NCBI GenBank assembly: GCA_039026375.1
Contig: JBCCML010000008.1
Coordinates: 59,438-123,437, forward strand
Direction of reading: 5' to 3'
From: Thermohalobaculum sp039026375
GTDB lineage: Bacteria > Pseudomonadota > Alphaproteobacteria > Rhodobacterales > Rhodobacteraceae
Length of the DNA: 64,000 nt
In this document: positions 1-9,238 of the stretch, piece by piece
Layout: every line of letters starts with the position of its first letter
How positions within the stretch are numbered: position 1 is the stretch's first letter
Notes under the pieces: model-generated
Databases searched by the model: none
The model's input: only the letters and a program-made list of their open reading frames with translations
What the model was told of the DNA's origin: nothing
Position numbers and translations under genes: made by a program

Positions 1-1688
1 CAAGGTGGTTGTACCCGGACATCGTGACCCCGGTCGCTCAGGTCTTTGCGCACTGTCTCTGGCAGACGGTCTTCGACGAACAGTAAGCCTGGTGTGAAGA
101 CCCGAGGCGCAAACGAGTTCACGTAGTGACCGGAATGGACCATTGGTGCGTCAATGGCGGCCTGCAGTCCCAACCCCTCCACCAGATGGCGCAGCAACAG
201 CATCATCGTCCACTGGTCCTGCTGGTCCCCGCCGGGGGAGCCGCAGGCCAACACCGGTCGGTTGTCTCGGGTCACCAAAGTCGGAGTCAGCGTCGTCCGT
301 GGCCGCCTGCGCGGCGCTAGGTGGCTGGGCAACCTGTCGTCCAGCCAGAACATCTGGCCGCGTGTTGTGACGTTGAAGCCGAGCCCGGGCACTGCGGGTG
401 CCGACTGCAGCCAACCGCCCGATGGTGTCGCTGCCACGATGTTGCCGTGCCGGTCGACTACGTCGAGGTGGCAGGTATCCCCCTCGATTGACGGCAGGTC
501 AGCGAAGGTTGGCTCTCCCTGTCCAAGGCCCTCGTCAGGTTGCGCCACCAGTTCCGACAACAGGGCTCCCCGATCCATCCCGTCGCCAAGCGGATCGCCA
601 GGCGACAAAGACTGATCGGCCGTCTCGCCAATCTCTGCCGCCCGCGCCGCGAGATAGGCGTCTGACAGCAGGGCCTCGATCGGTACATCGACGTGGTTCG
701 TATCGGCAAACCATGCATCGCGGTCCGCTAGGGCGCGTTTGATTGTTTCGATTGCCAGGTGCAGGAACGGTGCTGAACCTGGCGCCAGGTCGTCAATGCC
801 ACCAGCCTCGGCCATCCCAAGCGCCATGAGTAGGGCCGGCCCCTGTCCCCAAGCATCTGTCTTGTGGACCTCGACGCCCTGGAAGCTGCGCGAGATCGTA
901 TTCTCCCAACTTGCGGACCACTCGGCCATGTCCTGCCCGGTCAACAGTCCCGTTGATCGGTGACCCTGGCCGTCCGATTGCTCGGACCTGTAAAAGGTGT
1001 CGATGGCTTCTGCGACGAAGCCTTGGCTCCAGATCAGCCTTGCCCGCGCAATTTCGGCTTCGCGTCCCCCGCCGCCAGCTTCCGCTTCGGTCAGCAATCG
1101 ACGATAGGCGTCGGCGATTTGCGGCTGGCGGACCAATTGGCCGGGCAAGGGCAGACCTTCGGCCAGCCAGACCTCGCTGGAACTGGGCCAGTCCTGTTCT
1201 AGCGTCGGCGCGATGGCATGGATCGCTTCTGCCGCCCGGTGAGCCAGCGGATAGCCATTGGCGGCATAGCCAATGGCAGGCTCAAGGACGTCGCGCAGAT
1301 GCGCGGTGCCGCATTCCAGCAGCAACAGCATCCAAGCATCGAAAGCACCTGGTACGACAGCGGGCGCCAGCCCCATGCCCGGCATCCGGTCGTAGCCCAG
1401 ATCCTTGATCGCCTGGATCGTGGCTGCTGCTGGGGAGATGCCCTGCCCGCAAATCACGCGTGGGCGGTCCCATCCCGTTGCTTGCGCAATGATCGGCACT
1501 TCCCCACCGGGGCCGTTCAGGTGTGGTTCGACAATCTGCAACGTCAGCCCAGTGGCCACCGCCGCGTCGAAGGCATTGCCATCGCGCTCCAGCACGCCCA
1601 TTCCAACCGCCGAGGCCAACCAATGCGTCGACGACACGGCGCCGAAGGTGCCGCGTATCTCGGGTCTGGTGGTGAAACGCTGGGCCAT
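1..1688 (-). CDS. gamma-glutamyltransferase family protein (3' end outside window)
   Basis: This is a Ntn-hydrolase that cleaves or transfers gamma-glutamyl groups from glutathione or related amides. I translated the frame from the ATG at 1688; 562 codons are visible and no stop occurs before the left edge, so the C-terminus is missing. Family landmarks are the early GNAFDAAVATG stretch followed by EPHLNGPGG, and the autoprocessing site DTCHLDVVD, whose Thr (about residue 405, codon at 474-476) should become the N-terminal nucleophile of the small subunit. PSGGW and the later CGSPGGDQQ also fit the family. The start codon overlaps the stop of the DUF1028 gene by one base (TAATG), which implies translational coupling. 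Its substrate is not deducible: this family also includes glutathione hydrolases and acylases. Confidence 0.9.
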   Translation of the reverse strand, partial: MAQRFTTRPEIRGTFGAVSSTHWLASAVGMGVLERDGNAFDAAVATGLTLQIVEPHLNGPGGEVPIIAQATGWDRPRVICGQGISPAAATIQAIKDLGYDRMPGMGLAPAVVPGAFDAWMLLLLECGTAHLRDVLEPAIGYAANGYPLAHRAAEAIHAIAPTLEQDWPSSSEVWLAEGLPLPGQLVRQPQIADAYRRLLTEAEAGGGGREAEIARARLIWSQGFVAEAIDTFYRSEQSDGQGHRSTGLLTGQDMAEWSASWENTISRSFQGVEVHKTDAWGQGPALLMALGMAEAGGIDDLAPGSAPFLHLAIETIKRALADRDAWFADTNHVDVPIEALLSDAYLAARAAEIGETADQSLSPGDPLGDGMDRGALLSELVAQPDEGLGQGEPTFADLPSIEGDTCHLDVVDRHGNIVAATPSGGWLQSAPAVPGLGFNVTTRGQMFWLDDRLPSHLAPRRRPRTTLTPTLVTRDNRPVLACGSPGGDQQDQWTMMLLLRHLVEGLGLQAAIDAPMVHSGHYVNSFAPRVFTPGLLFVEDRLPETVRKDLSDRGHDVRVQPP

Positions 1689-2425
1689 TAATCCTCGGGT
1701 ATCACTGGATCAGGATCGAACGGTTTGCCGGCGTCACGCTCAACCACATGGTCCAGCACAGCGCGGTCTGTGATGCCGTGCGGTCGACCCGCACGGGGAA
1801 ATGAGGCTGAAAAGGCCAAGAAGCGCTCCTGCGACACCTGATAAAGCCGTGCCAATTCGTCGATGGGCTCTTCGTGATCGTCCGCGCGCAAGTCCAGCCG
1901 AGAGTAGACCTCGGGCCCCTGGATGCGCAGGGCAGCCGCCTGTTTGCCGCGAAAGTCGCCTCCAGCATCTTCACCGGACTTCATTGCCGCCAGCAAACGT
2001 TCGGGCAGGCCCAGACCATCTCCGGCCAGCCAAGCGGCCAGCGTGTCCTCAACGACTTCGGGCCCCGTCAGCATATTGCCCGCAACCGAGACACCAGGCG
2101 CCGTTACGTGGCCAGCCCAGGCGGTACAATCCGGGCCGGTGTGCACGGCTGATCGCCCGGCGGCGTCCATGACATGCAGCTGTCGCCAGGTAGCAGCGCC
2201 ATCCATGGCCGTTAACATCTGGATGACATCTTCCGGCAGGTGGCCGGCGTTCAACAGCCCCATCGCTCGATGGCCAAGCTCGGGGTTTACCTGTGCTTGA
2301 GTCATCGCGATGCCGTTCGGCCCCCCTGACCAAGGACAGACCGAGCCAACGGCAAAAAAGCGCGATGCCACCGCCAGACCGAACAGGCCTGTTGTTGGAT
2401 CGCGTGCAAGTACTGACCACGTCAC
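1688..2425 (-). CDS. DUF1028 family protein
   Basis: This 245-residue protein belongs to DUF1028, a family with a predicted Ntn-hydrolase-like fold and no settled function. Its N-terminus TWSVLARDPTTG, followed by GLAVASRFFAVGS and the long GVSVAGNMLTGPEV segment, is typical. I chose the GTG at 2425 because it gives the usual family N-terminus and overlaps the amidase stop in a GTGA arrangement; an upstream ATG at 2461 would add 12 untypical residues inside the amidase gene. It sits between an amidase and a gamma-glutamyltransferase, both amide-bond enzymes, with overlaps on both sides. That suggests a role in uptake or breakdown of peptides, amides or gamma-glutamyl compounds, but this is inference from context. 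Confidence 0.85.
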   Translation of the reverse strand: MTWSVLARDPTTGLFGLAVASRFFAVGSVCPWSGGPNGIAMTQAQVNPELGHRAMGLLNAGHLPEDVIQMLTAMDGAATWRQLHVMDAAGRSAVHTGPDCTAWAGHVTAPGVSVAGNMLTGPEVVEDTLAAWLAGDGLGLPERLLAAMKSGEDAGGDFRGKQAAALRIQGPEVYSRLDLRADDHEEPIDELARLYQVSQERFLAFSASFPRAGRPHGITDRAVLDHVVERDAGKPFDPDPVIPED

Positions 2426-3585
2426 AGCTGGATGTCCTGAGCCAGTTCCAATAACTGCCAATCACTGCCGGGTGGTCCGACCATAGAGAGCCCGACGGGC
2501 CCGCCATCCACCTTCCCTGCCGGGATTGAAATCTGGGGCAGCCGGGCGAGGCCGGATGGACACAGCAGTTCCAGCGCCCGGGCGCGGTAATCGTCCAGAT
2601 CGGCCTGCGGCGTCTCGCGCAGCGGCGCGGGTCCTGGTGCAGTTGGTAAGACCATTAAAGCCCCCTCGATCAGGCTGAGAATGCGGGCGACGATCTCTTT
2701 GCGTTTCTCGACGGCCCATGCGTAGGCATCTTCCGTGATCCCACGGGCCATTTCAAAGCGGTCCCGAATACCCGGACCAAAATCCGGATTGGTTTTCGTT
2801 ACCCATTCGCCATGCACCTCCCAGACCTCATGACCTTGATGGATACGGAAAGCTTCGCGCCACGTCTCCAGACCTTCCGGCGCCAGGACGACCGGTTGCA
2901 GCGCGCGGTCTGGGTAGGTGGCCAGCACGGCGCCAAGGGCGGGCCCCAGGGCTTCAACCGTCTCTGGTGCGGCGCGCGCCCAGGCGTCGACTGGTAGCAG
3001 CACCCGGGCGGCGCTGGTCTTAGTAGGCTCAGTCTTCAATGCCTCACCCGCCGCCATCAACGTGCCGGCGTCACGCGCAAACCAACCAACCGTATCGAAG
3101 CTGGGTGCCAGCGGCATCGCGTTATCCAGGGAGATCACGCCATGTGACGGGCGCATGCCCCACACGCCGCAGAACGATGCCGGCAGTCGCACCGACCCCC
3201 CGGTGTCTGAGCCCAGGCCGATATCTACCAACCCGGCTGCGACGGCGGCAGCAGACCCGGAAGACGAGCCGCCGGGCACGCGGCGGGGATCGCCCGAATT
3301 GATCGGTGTGCCGTAGTGCGCGTTCACCCCCATCAAAGAGTAGGCAAGTTCGTCGGTATGGGTCTTGCCGACCAATTGGGCCCCACTATCCAACAGCGCC
3401 TGCACCGGAGGGGCGTTGGTCTCTGCCGCGTCGTGAGTTCTGGCCCAGTCGGGGTTCCCACACCCGGTCACGTGACCGGCAACATCGTACAGGTCTTTCG
3501 CCCCGAATGTCTTGCCGGCTAACGGCGCATCTGCCGCGCCGTCGATTGTAAACATCGACAGAAATGCGTTGACGCTGTCCTGCAT
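2422..3585 (-). CDS. amidase (amidase-signature family)
   Basis: This is an amidase-signature enzyme that hydrolyses carboxylic amides with a Ser-cisSer-Lys triad. The Lys lies in FGAKDLYD near residue 30, and the glycine/serine-rich PGGSSSGSAAAVAAG and GSDTGGSVRLPASF segments hold the two serines. At 387 residues it is shorter than the usual 450-500, and the middle region is compact. I prefer the ATG at 3585, which has a G-rich Shine-Dalgarno-like stretch about ten bases upstream; the ATG at 3618 has a purine-rich sequence only two bases away. It is the first gene of an overlapping three-gene operon with a DUF1028 protein and a gamma-glutamyltransferase. The substrate is unknown, and it is not GatA, since no gatB or gatC is nearby. 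Confidence 0.85.
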   Translation of the reverse strand: MQDSVNAFLSMFTIDGAADAPLAGKTFGAKDLYDVAGHVTGCGNPDWARTHDAAETNAPPVQALLDSGAQLVGKTHTDELAYSLMGVNAHYGTPINSGDPRRVPGGSSSGSAAAVAAGLVDIGLGSDTGGSVRLPASFCGVWGMRPSHGVISLDNAMPLAPSFDTVGWFARDAGTLMAAGEALKTEPTKTSAARVLLPVDAWARAAPETVEALGPALGAVLATYPDRALQPVVLAPEGLETWREAFRIHQGHEVWEVHGEWVTKTNPDFGPGIRDRFEMARGITEDAYAWAVEKRKEIVARILSLIEGALMVLPTAPGPAPLRETPQADLDDYRARALELLCPSGLARLPQISIPAGKVDGGPVGLSMVGPPGSDWQLLELAQDIQL

Positions 3586-3698
3586 TCTCTGGTGACCCCC
3601 TTCGCGCAACAGTTGCATTGCTCACCTGACGCGATCGGTCGGGCGGGGGCAAGGTACTTTTGTGATGTTGATGGGCGTGAGCCGTCCGCAACTGGGCC

Positions 3699-5561
3699 CT
3701 AGGCTGCCGCGCCCTCAGGTCCGCTGCCCGATGCGGTCTTTTCGCTGGGCGGGTCAATCTCTTGGCGACGTGCGGGCAACGTGAACCAAAACGTCGTGCC
3801 CACGCCCACGGCAGAGTCGAACCCGATTTGCCCGCCAAGCGCTTCGACCAGCCGTTTCGATATTGCTAGTCCTAACCCGGCGCCGCCCTTTGTTCGGCTG
3901 ACCGAGCTGTCAGCCTGAACAAAGTCATGGAAGATGCTCTCGCGCATATCTTGTGGAATGCCGACCCCGGTGTCCGCGACTTTAATCATCACCCGTTCTT
4001 GATCGCCCAGCACATCACGTTCGACCGAAATGTCGATCAGTCCTTCATGAGTGAACTTGACTGCGTTGCCGACCAGGTTCAGCAAAACTTGGCGCACGCG
4101 ATACTGGTCGCCGACAATCCTGGTGTCCCCTATCCGCCGCATGTTGACATCAATGCGGGTGCCATTGCTTTCGGCTTCCAGGCGCATCAAATCGGCGACA
4201 GAGGTGACGATCTCGCTCAAGTCAAAGGGCACTGCCACCACCTGAAGGTGACCGGCATCGATCTGACTGTAATCCAAGATGTCGTTCAGCAGCCTCATAA
4301 GACTATGACCGGACTCCATCAGCTTGTCGGTGAACAATAGTTGCTGATCGCTCAGTTCGGTGCTGCGCAACAGGGCTGCCATGCCAAGCAACCCATTCAT
4401 CGGCGTGCGGATTTCGTGGCTCATGATTGCTAAGAATTGGCTCTTGGCGATTGCGGCTTGCTCGGCGTTGATCCGCAGCTGTGTCTCCGCCCGCTGAGCC
4501 TCTTGGATCTGGTCTGCCATTTCGTTGAATGAAACACCCAGATCCGCCATCTCGCTGAACGGCTGGGCGTGGACGTCGGTGCCGACGCGGGCATCAGCGT
4601 CGCCGGAAGACATCTGCTTTGCTGCCCGCGCCACGCTGTTGATCGGCCGGGTGAAACGGGCAGTGAAGAACGTTGCAATGGCGATGGCAAACAGCAGACC
4701 AACGATCAGGACGCCCACTGCCGATTGGCCGATGCGCTGGGCTGTCTCCTCCAACTCGACGACGGGCTGTGGCACCATTACGCCCCAGCCCGATCCCGGA
4801 ACGGCGGCGAAGCCTGCGATCATGTCGCCTTCAAGTGCGGGAGAGTAGAATTGCTCAACCCCGCTTTCGCCGGCCAACATGCGCTGCACGGCTGAAACGC
4901 CGGAGAGATCGCGGGCGTCGTTCTCCCAAGCTGGTAGCGGGTGCGCCAATACATGCCCAGTTTGATCCACGATGGCGGCGTGTCCCAATCGGCCAAAGCT
5001 GATCCGGCTGCCGAGGCGGCGAAAATACGTGGTTCTGAGGGCGCCGACCACCAGCCTGTCATCCACCCGCCGTACCAGATAGATCAGCGGCTCGCGGTCT
5101 CCGCTCTTCATAACCGGGGTCATTACTGTTGCGTTGGGCGAGGCTGCGAGCATTTCGCGAAAGACGGCGCCCTTGTCCGCGGGAACCTGGTTTGGGCAAC
5201 TGGCAACGCTTTCCATGAAGCCGCCGGCCGAAGCGCCTGTCTGCCAATCGAAGACGCAGACATGACGGAATTCCAATTTGATGAACAGGTCCTTGGCAAA
5301 GGACAGATCGCTCCCGTCGCCGATCCGTACCGCGAATGCATCGAAGGCCGAGGTTACATCATCGTGATACCTTTCCAAGGCGGCACCCAAGTTGCGCGCC
5401 AGTAAGAGATGACGTTCGTGGACCTCTTCGAATTCGTTTTCCAGGACTGCCGAAACGGACCAATGCCAGAAGGCGATTAGGGGTGCACCACAGGTGACAA
5501 GGAAGCCGGCTAGGAAAGCCAGACGGATTGGCATGCGCCAGTCCTTGAACCTTGACACCAT
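3699..5561 (-). CDS. membrane sensor histidine kinase (CACHE-HAMP-HisKA-HATPase)
   Basis: This is a 620-residue inner-membrane sensor kinase. A first membrane segment lies at about residues 12-33, a periplasmic CACHE-like sensing region spans about 40-275, and a second membrane segment lies at 281-300. A HAMP linker follows (TRPINSVARAAKQM), then a short coiled coil and the HisKA dimerisation helix with MSHEIRTPMNG, where the phosphorylated His is residue 382. The ATPase part has LLNLVGNAVKFTHEG and ADTGVGIP. There is no C-terminal receiver domain, and no response regulator gene adjoins it, so its partner is elsewhere. The ATG at 5561 has a GAGG six bases upstream. The upstream intergenic region carries two AAGGTATAC repeats. 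Confidence 0.93.
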   Translation of the reverse strand: MVSRFKDWRMPIRLAFLAGFLVTCGAPLIAFWHWSVSAVLENEFEEVHERHLLLARNLGAALERYHDDVTSAFDAFAVRIGDGSDLSFAKDLFIKLEFRHVCVFDWQTGASAGGFMESVASCPNQVPADKGAVFREMLAASPNATVMTPVMKSGDREPLIYLVRRVDDRLVVGALRTTYFRRLGSRISFGRLGHAAIVDQTGHVLAHPLPAWENDARDLSGVSAVQRMLAGESGVEQFYSPALEGDMIAGFAAVPGSGWGVMVPQPVVELEETAQRIGQSAVGVLIVGLLFAIAIATFFTARFTRPINSVARAAKQMSSGDADARVGTDVHAQPFSEMADLGVSFNEMADQIQEAQRAETQLRINAEQAAIAKSQFLAIMSHEIRTPMNGLLGMAALLRSTELSDQQLLFTDKLMESGHSLMRLLNDILDYSQIDAGHLQVVAVPFDLSEIVTSVADLMRLEAESNGTRIDVNMRRIGDTRIVGDQYRVRQVLLNLVGNAVKFTHEGLIDISVERDVLGDQERVMIKVADTGVGIPQDMRESIFHDFVQADSSVSRTKGGAGLGLAISKRLVEALGGQIGFDSAVGVGTTFWFTLPARRQEIDPPSEKTASGSGPEGAAA

Positions 5562-5645
5562 TCGCGACCTCGTTTGGCTGCGCTAACAGCACAGAAGGAC
5601 GTTACATAAAACTGTCATTCTAGGCAATTCGCCGGGAGTGCGAGA

Positions 5646-5666
5646 AAGGTATACATTAAGGTATAC
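5646..5666. promoter_or_regulatory. tandem AAGGTATAC repeat upstream of the histidine kinase
   Basis: AAGGTATAC occurs at 5646-5654 and again at 5658-5666, a 12-base period that is a little more than one helical turn. Each copy contains the palindrome GTATAC. It lies in the 249-base gap between the kinase gene and tRNA-Ala, which otherwise holds no gene. It resembles a tandem operator or response-regulator site, but no binding protein can be named. Confidence 0.35.
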
Positions 5667-5810
5667 TTCGACGCCTCAGACCCTACGCAAACGGCCGTTA
5701 TCCCCCCTGGGTTTGAGTGCCAACTGCGGGTAAGGTACGCGTTCTCAACGTATGAACTTGGTTACGAAGCACGCGGGTCAACTGTCTGGAAGCGTTGACC
5801 TAGAGGATCT

Positions 5811-5886
<76 letters not shown>

Positions 5887-5950
5887 CAAGATCTCGGTGC
5901 CGGACACCTAAAGGCGGACGACAGCAGAATCAAGCGATATCGGCGCCGCC

Positions 5951-6376
5951 TTACGCGTCGTCTTCGTCCTTCTTCTTCACGCCGTCCAAATCGTCCAGGT
6001 CGTCTTCGTCCTCGTCGTCATCCAGCAAAACCTCGCCTTCGAAGTCCACCGGCTGATCTTCATCGCCGTCTTCGTCGCTGAGCGTCGGGCCTTTTGCGCT
6101 GTCATCACTGTCGTCGTCCTCTTCGAGGACTGTGTTGTCGTCGTCACTTTCGACCGCGTCATCGATGTCGTCATCATCGACCAGAACGTCTTCTTCTTCG
6201 TTCTTGGTCTTGGGTGATGCTTTCGGAGTTGCAGCACGGGTGACGCTTGCCTTGGGCTTCGTCAACTCGACCACCTCCCCGGTGAACGGGCTGATGATCG
6301 GGTCTTTCTTAAGATCATAGAAGCGGCCACCCGTGGTTGGGCAGGTCCGTTTCACGCCCCATTCTGGCTTTGGCAT
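5951..6376 (-). CDS. TIGR02300-family acidic protein
   Basis: This 141-residue protein starts with the conserved MPKPEWGVKRTCP and GGRFYDL segments of the TIGR02300 family, which is almost confined to Alphaproteobacteria and has no assigned function. The remainder is a low-complexity tail with very long Asp/Glu runs and a few Lys at the end. I chose the ATG at 6376 because an AAGGA lies a few bases upstream and the conserved block begins exactly there; the open frame extends further upstream without similarity. It is divergent from phaZ. The two-Cys pattern of related proteins suggested a zinc site, but only one Cys is visible here. Confidence 0.85.
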   Translation of the reverse strand: MPKPEWGVKRTCPTTGGRFYDLKKDPIISPFTGEVVELTKPKASVTRAATPKASPKTKNEEEDVLVDDDDIDDAVESDDDNTVLEEDDDSDDSAKGPTLSDEDGDEDQPVDFEGEVLLDDDEDEDDLDDLDGVKKKDEDDA

Positions 6377-6557
6377 AACTCTATCCTTGCTCGCCAACCG
6401 AAGAGGCGCGCGATTGCCACGGGCGGCGAGCTTTGTCAAAGGGTATCGGCTAATCCCACCCCCGCAAAATTGCTGCACATGCGAAAAAGTCTTGCCCACA
6501 CGCCCGCAGAAGCTTAGCAGTTGCGGCCTGTGGGGGGAAACAAGCGAGGTTCCATCG

Positions 6558-7811
6558 GTGCTTTACCACGCCTACGAAATGACTCATGCCGCCATGGGTC
6601 CGATGCGGACCTGGGCCCGTTTGTCGAACCAGGCACTTAGCAGCCCCTTTAACCCATGGTCCATGACCTACCCCGCGCGCGCGACCGCTGCCGCTTGTGA
6701 AATGTTCGTCAACGCCACCAAACGCTATGAAAAGCCACTTTTCGGGATCGAGCAAACCGAAGTGACCGGCGAGATTGTGCCGGTCGTCGAAGATGTCATA
6801 ATCGACAAGCCCTTTTGCCAGTTGGTCCGGTTCCGCCGCGACTCGGTCGTTGCCGCAGCGCGCAATGATCCCAAGGTGCTGATCGTGGCGCCGATGTCGG
6901 GCCACTTCGCCACCCTGCTGCGCGGCACGGTCGAGGCGATGCTGCCCGAGCATGACGTCTATATCACCGACTGGACGGATGCGCGTGGAGTGCCGCTGGC
7001 GGATGGTGCCTTCGATTTGGCCGATTACACCGACTACATCATTGAGTTTTGCGAATTCCTCGCCACCGATGGCGAACGTCCGTCGGTCATGGCGGTTTGC
7101 CAGCCGGGCGTCCCGGTGCTGGTGGCCGCCAGCCTGATGGCAGAGCAGGAAAACCCGGCGCGCCCCGCAACCATGGTGCTAATGGGCAGCCCCATCGACA
7201 CGCGGGTCAATCAGACCGAGCCGAACCGGCTGGCGCAGTCGCGCCCGTTGTCCTGGTTCGAGCAGAACGTCATCGTGACCGTGCCGTGGCCCAATCTGGG
7301 CTTTATGCGCCGCGTCTACCCTGGCTTCCTGCAATTGTCCGGCTTCATGCAGATGAACCTGGATCGGCACGTTGACGCACATTTCGACCAGTTCCGGCAT
7401 CTGGTTGAAGGGGATGGCGACTCGGCGGCCGCCCACCGCGCCTTCTACGACGAATATCTGGCAGTCATGGACCTGACGGCGGAATTCTACCTTCAGACCG
7501 TCGAGACGGTTTTCCAGAAGCACCTGATCCCGCTGGGCCAGTTCACCCATCGCGGTCATCTGGTGAAGCCCGAGTTGATTACGGACACCGCCCTGATGAC
7601 CATCGAGGGCGAGAAGGACGATATCACCGGGCGCGGTCAGACCCGGGCCGCTCAGGGTCTGTGCACCGGTCTGCCCTCGGCCAAGCGGATGCACTATGAG
7701 CAGCCGAAGGTCGGGCACTATGGCGTCTTCAATGGCTCACGGTTCCGCCACCATATCCAGCCCAAGATGCGCGACTTTATCCGCGCGCAGCGGTCCATGG
7801 TGCGCGGCTGA
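6558..7811 (+). CDS. phaZ: intracellular polyhydroxyalkanoate depolymerase
   Basis: This enzyme breaks down stored poly-3-hydroxybutyrate granules in the cytoplasm. The 417-residue product starts MLYHAYEMTHAA, the usual family N-terminus, if the GTG at 6558 is used; a purine-rich AGCGAGGT lies upstream. The alpha/beta-hydrolase core has a lipase-box-like CQPGVPV, with the putative nucleophile Cys at residue 181, and a C-terminal GHYGVFNGSRFR segment that holds the expected His. PhaC synthase, often adjacent in this order, is not in the window. The rest of the pathway (phaR, phaA, phaB) lies 5-7 kb downstream. The next gene on this strand starts 38 bases later. Confidence 0.92.
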   Translation: MLYHAYEMTHAAMGPMRTWARLSNQALSSPFNPWSMTYPARATAAACEMFVNATKRYEKPLFGIEQTEVTGEIVPVVEDVIIDKPFCQLVRFRRDSVVAAARNDPKVLIVAPMSGHFATLLRGTVEAMLPEHDVYITDWTDARGVPLADGAFDLADYTDYIIEFCEFLATDGERPSVMAVCQPGVPVLVAASLMAEQENPARPATMVLMGSPIDTRVNQTEPNRLAQSRPLSWFEQNVIVTVPWPNLGFMRRVYPGFLQLSGFMQMNLDRHVDAHFDQFRHLVEGDGDSAAAHRAFYDEYLAVMDLTAEFYLQTVETVFQKHLIPLGQFTHRGHLVKPELITDTALMTIEGEKDDITGRGQTRAAQGLCTGLPSAKRMHYEQPKVGHYGVFNGSRFRHHIQPKMRDFIRAQRSMVRG

Positions 7812-7849
7812 TACTGGACGGCCGGGCGCGCGCCCTGCACATTGGTCCC

Positions 7850-8539
7850 ATGACCGAGATCGAGCTGCTTGATCCGCCCTGCACCGTGCAGGTCAGGACC
7901 CGCGCAACCGCGCGGAGGTTCACCCTGCGCCTGTCGCCATCGGGCGATGGTGCGGTTCTGACCCAGCCGCCCGGTGTGGCGGCATCGGACACGCAGGCCT
8001 TCCTGACAGAGCATGCCGGTTGGTTACGCAGAGCGCTGGAGCGCCAGCCCGAGGTTGTCACTGTCCGCCATGGTGCGCGGCTACCGGTGGACGGCACGGC
8101 TTACATCGTCGACGTGCAGGACGGCCCGCGGCGGCCGCCAATGCTGGAGGATCACAGACTGGTGCTGCGTGGCACGGGTAACGAAGGCCGCCGCGTTGCC
8201 CAATGGCTGAAGCTGCGCGCGCGGGACAGGCTGGCCCCGGCGGTCAAGCACTATGCGGCGCAGGTGGACCGTCACGTGGCGCGCGTCGCACTCCGGGACA
8301 CGCGGTCGCGCTGGGGGTCGTGCTCGACGACCGGGACCGTCAGTTTCTCTTGGCGGTTGGCCATGGCGCCGGTCGACGTCCAGGAATACGTCGCCGCACA
8401 CGAGGCCGCGCATCTGGTCGAGATGAACCACTCCCCGCGATACTGGGCCGTCGTTGCGCGGCTGATGCCGGACTGGAAGCCGCGCCGCGATTGGCTGCGC
8501 CGCCACGGTCGGGAACTGCATCTCTATCGCTTCGATTGA
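7850..8539 (+). CDS. YgjP-type (DUF45) metallopeptidase
   Basis: This 229-residue protein is a predicted zinc metallopeptidase of the YgjP/M48-related group. It carries the strongly conserved DTRSRWGSCS followed by EYVAAHEAAHLVEMNHSPRYW. The zinc ligands are expected to be His184 and His188 of HEAAH plus His194, with Glu185 as the catalytic base. The N-terminal third is a variable beta-rich region. It follows phaZ closely in the same direction, but its relatives sit in many contexts, so a role in PHB turnover should not be assumed. The physiological substrate of the family is unknown. Confidence 0.88.
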   Translation: MTEIELLDPPCTVQVRTRATARRFTLRLSPSGDGAVLTQPPGVAASDTQAFLTEHAGWLRRALERQPEVVTVRHGARLPVDGTAYIVDVQDGPRRPPMLEDHRLVLRGTGNEGRRVAQWLKLRARDRLAPAVKHYAAQVDRHVARVALRDTRSRWGSCSTTGTVSFSWRLAMAPVDVQEYVAAHEAAHLVEMNHSPRYWAVVARLMPDWKPRRDWLRRHGRELHLYRFD

Positions 8540-8551
8540 CGGGACGGTGCT

Positions 8552-9238
8552 TTAGCGGTGCCCGAACATCCCGGCCATGAACGCACTTTTAGAAGCCGCT
8601 TCTGCGAAGGCCAGGGCCATATTCTCGGGTCGAAACACGTTGCGCGGACCGACCGCGGACAGGCGTGTCTCAGCATCATCGGTAGACGCCGTCTGGCGTA
8701 CCTGACCCGCAATCTCGACGGCCACCGTCCCTTTGGTGGTCAGGGCGGTACCCCACATCCGATAGGTGCCGGCAGGCCGCTCTGCCATCAGTTGTTCCAG
8801 CGCCTCGGGGCGCAGTTTGGCAGGGCCTTCGTAGTCCCATCGCGCGAACTGATCCGTCAGATCCATCGGCGTGGCGGTCGTGCTGATTGACAGACTGTCG
8901 GCGTGTGCTGGCTCCACTTGCCCCATCGGCGCCTTGAGCACCGGACAGGTTGTCAACTCCTTGGCGACCGAGACGGCTGGGCCCGCGTCGATGATATCGC
9001 CGCGGCTGACAACCACCAGGCCGGCACCGGTGACCTGTGCACGGATCAACGGTGCCACCAACGGGTCGGCAAGACAGGTGATCAGATTGGCCGCATCCAC
9101 CACCGCAATCACAGGGGTACCCGCAGCGGGAGCCATAAGCGCCGGCACCTCGTTTGTCACCAAGCCCTCGGCAGACAAGTGGGCGGCCAGCGTCGACTTC
9201 CCCGCGCCCAGATAGCCCGTTACCTGGACCGCGCTCAT
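8552..9238 (-). CDS. shortened CobW/G3E-like P-loop protein
   Basis: This is a 228-residue relative of CobW-type G3E GTPases, which usually act as metal chaperones. The Walker A motif GYLGAGKST is at residues 8-16, and VIAVVDAANL matches the strand before the guanine-specificity loop. It is unusual because the roughly 80 residues that normally follow Walker A are missing, including the CxCC metal-binding motif and the Walker B region. The expected NKxD-type motif reads SRGD. The ATG overlaps the stop of the upstream phosphatase gene (ATGA), so the two are probably translated together. It may be a degenerate GTPase or a specialised short form. Confidence 0.7.
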   Translation of the reverse strand: MSAVQVTGYLGAGKSTLAAHLSAEGLVTNEVPALMAPAAGTPVIAVVDAANLITCLADPLVAPLIRAQVTGAGLVVVSRGDIIDAGPAVSVAKELTTCPVLKAPMGQVEPAHADSLSISTTATPMDLTDQFARWDYEGPAKLRPEALEQLMAERPAGTYRMWGTALTTKGTVAVEIAGQVRQTASTDDAETRLSAVGPRNVFRPENMALAFAEAASKSAFMAGMFGHR

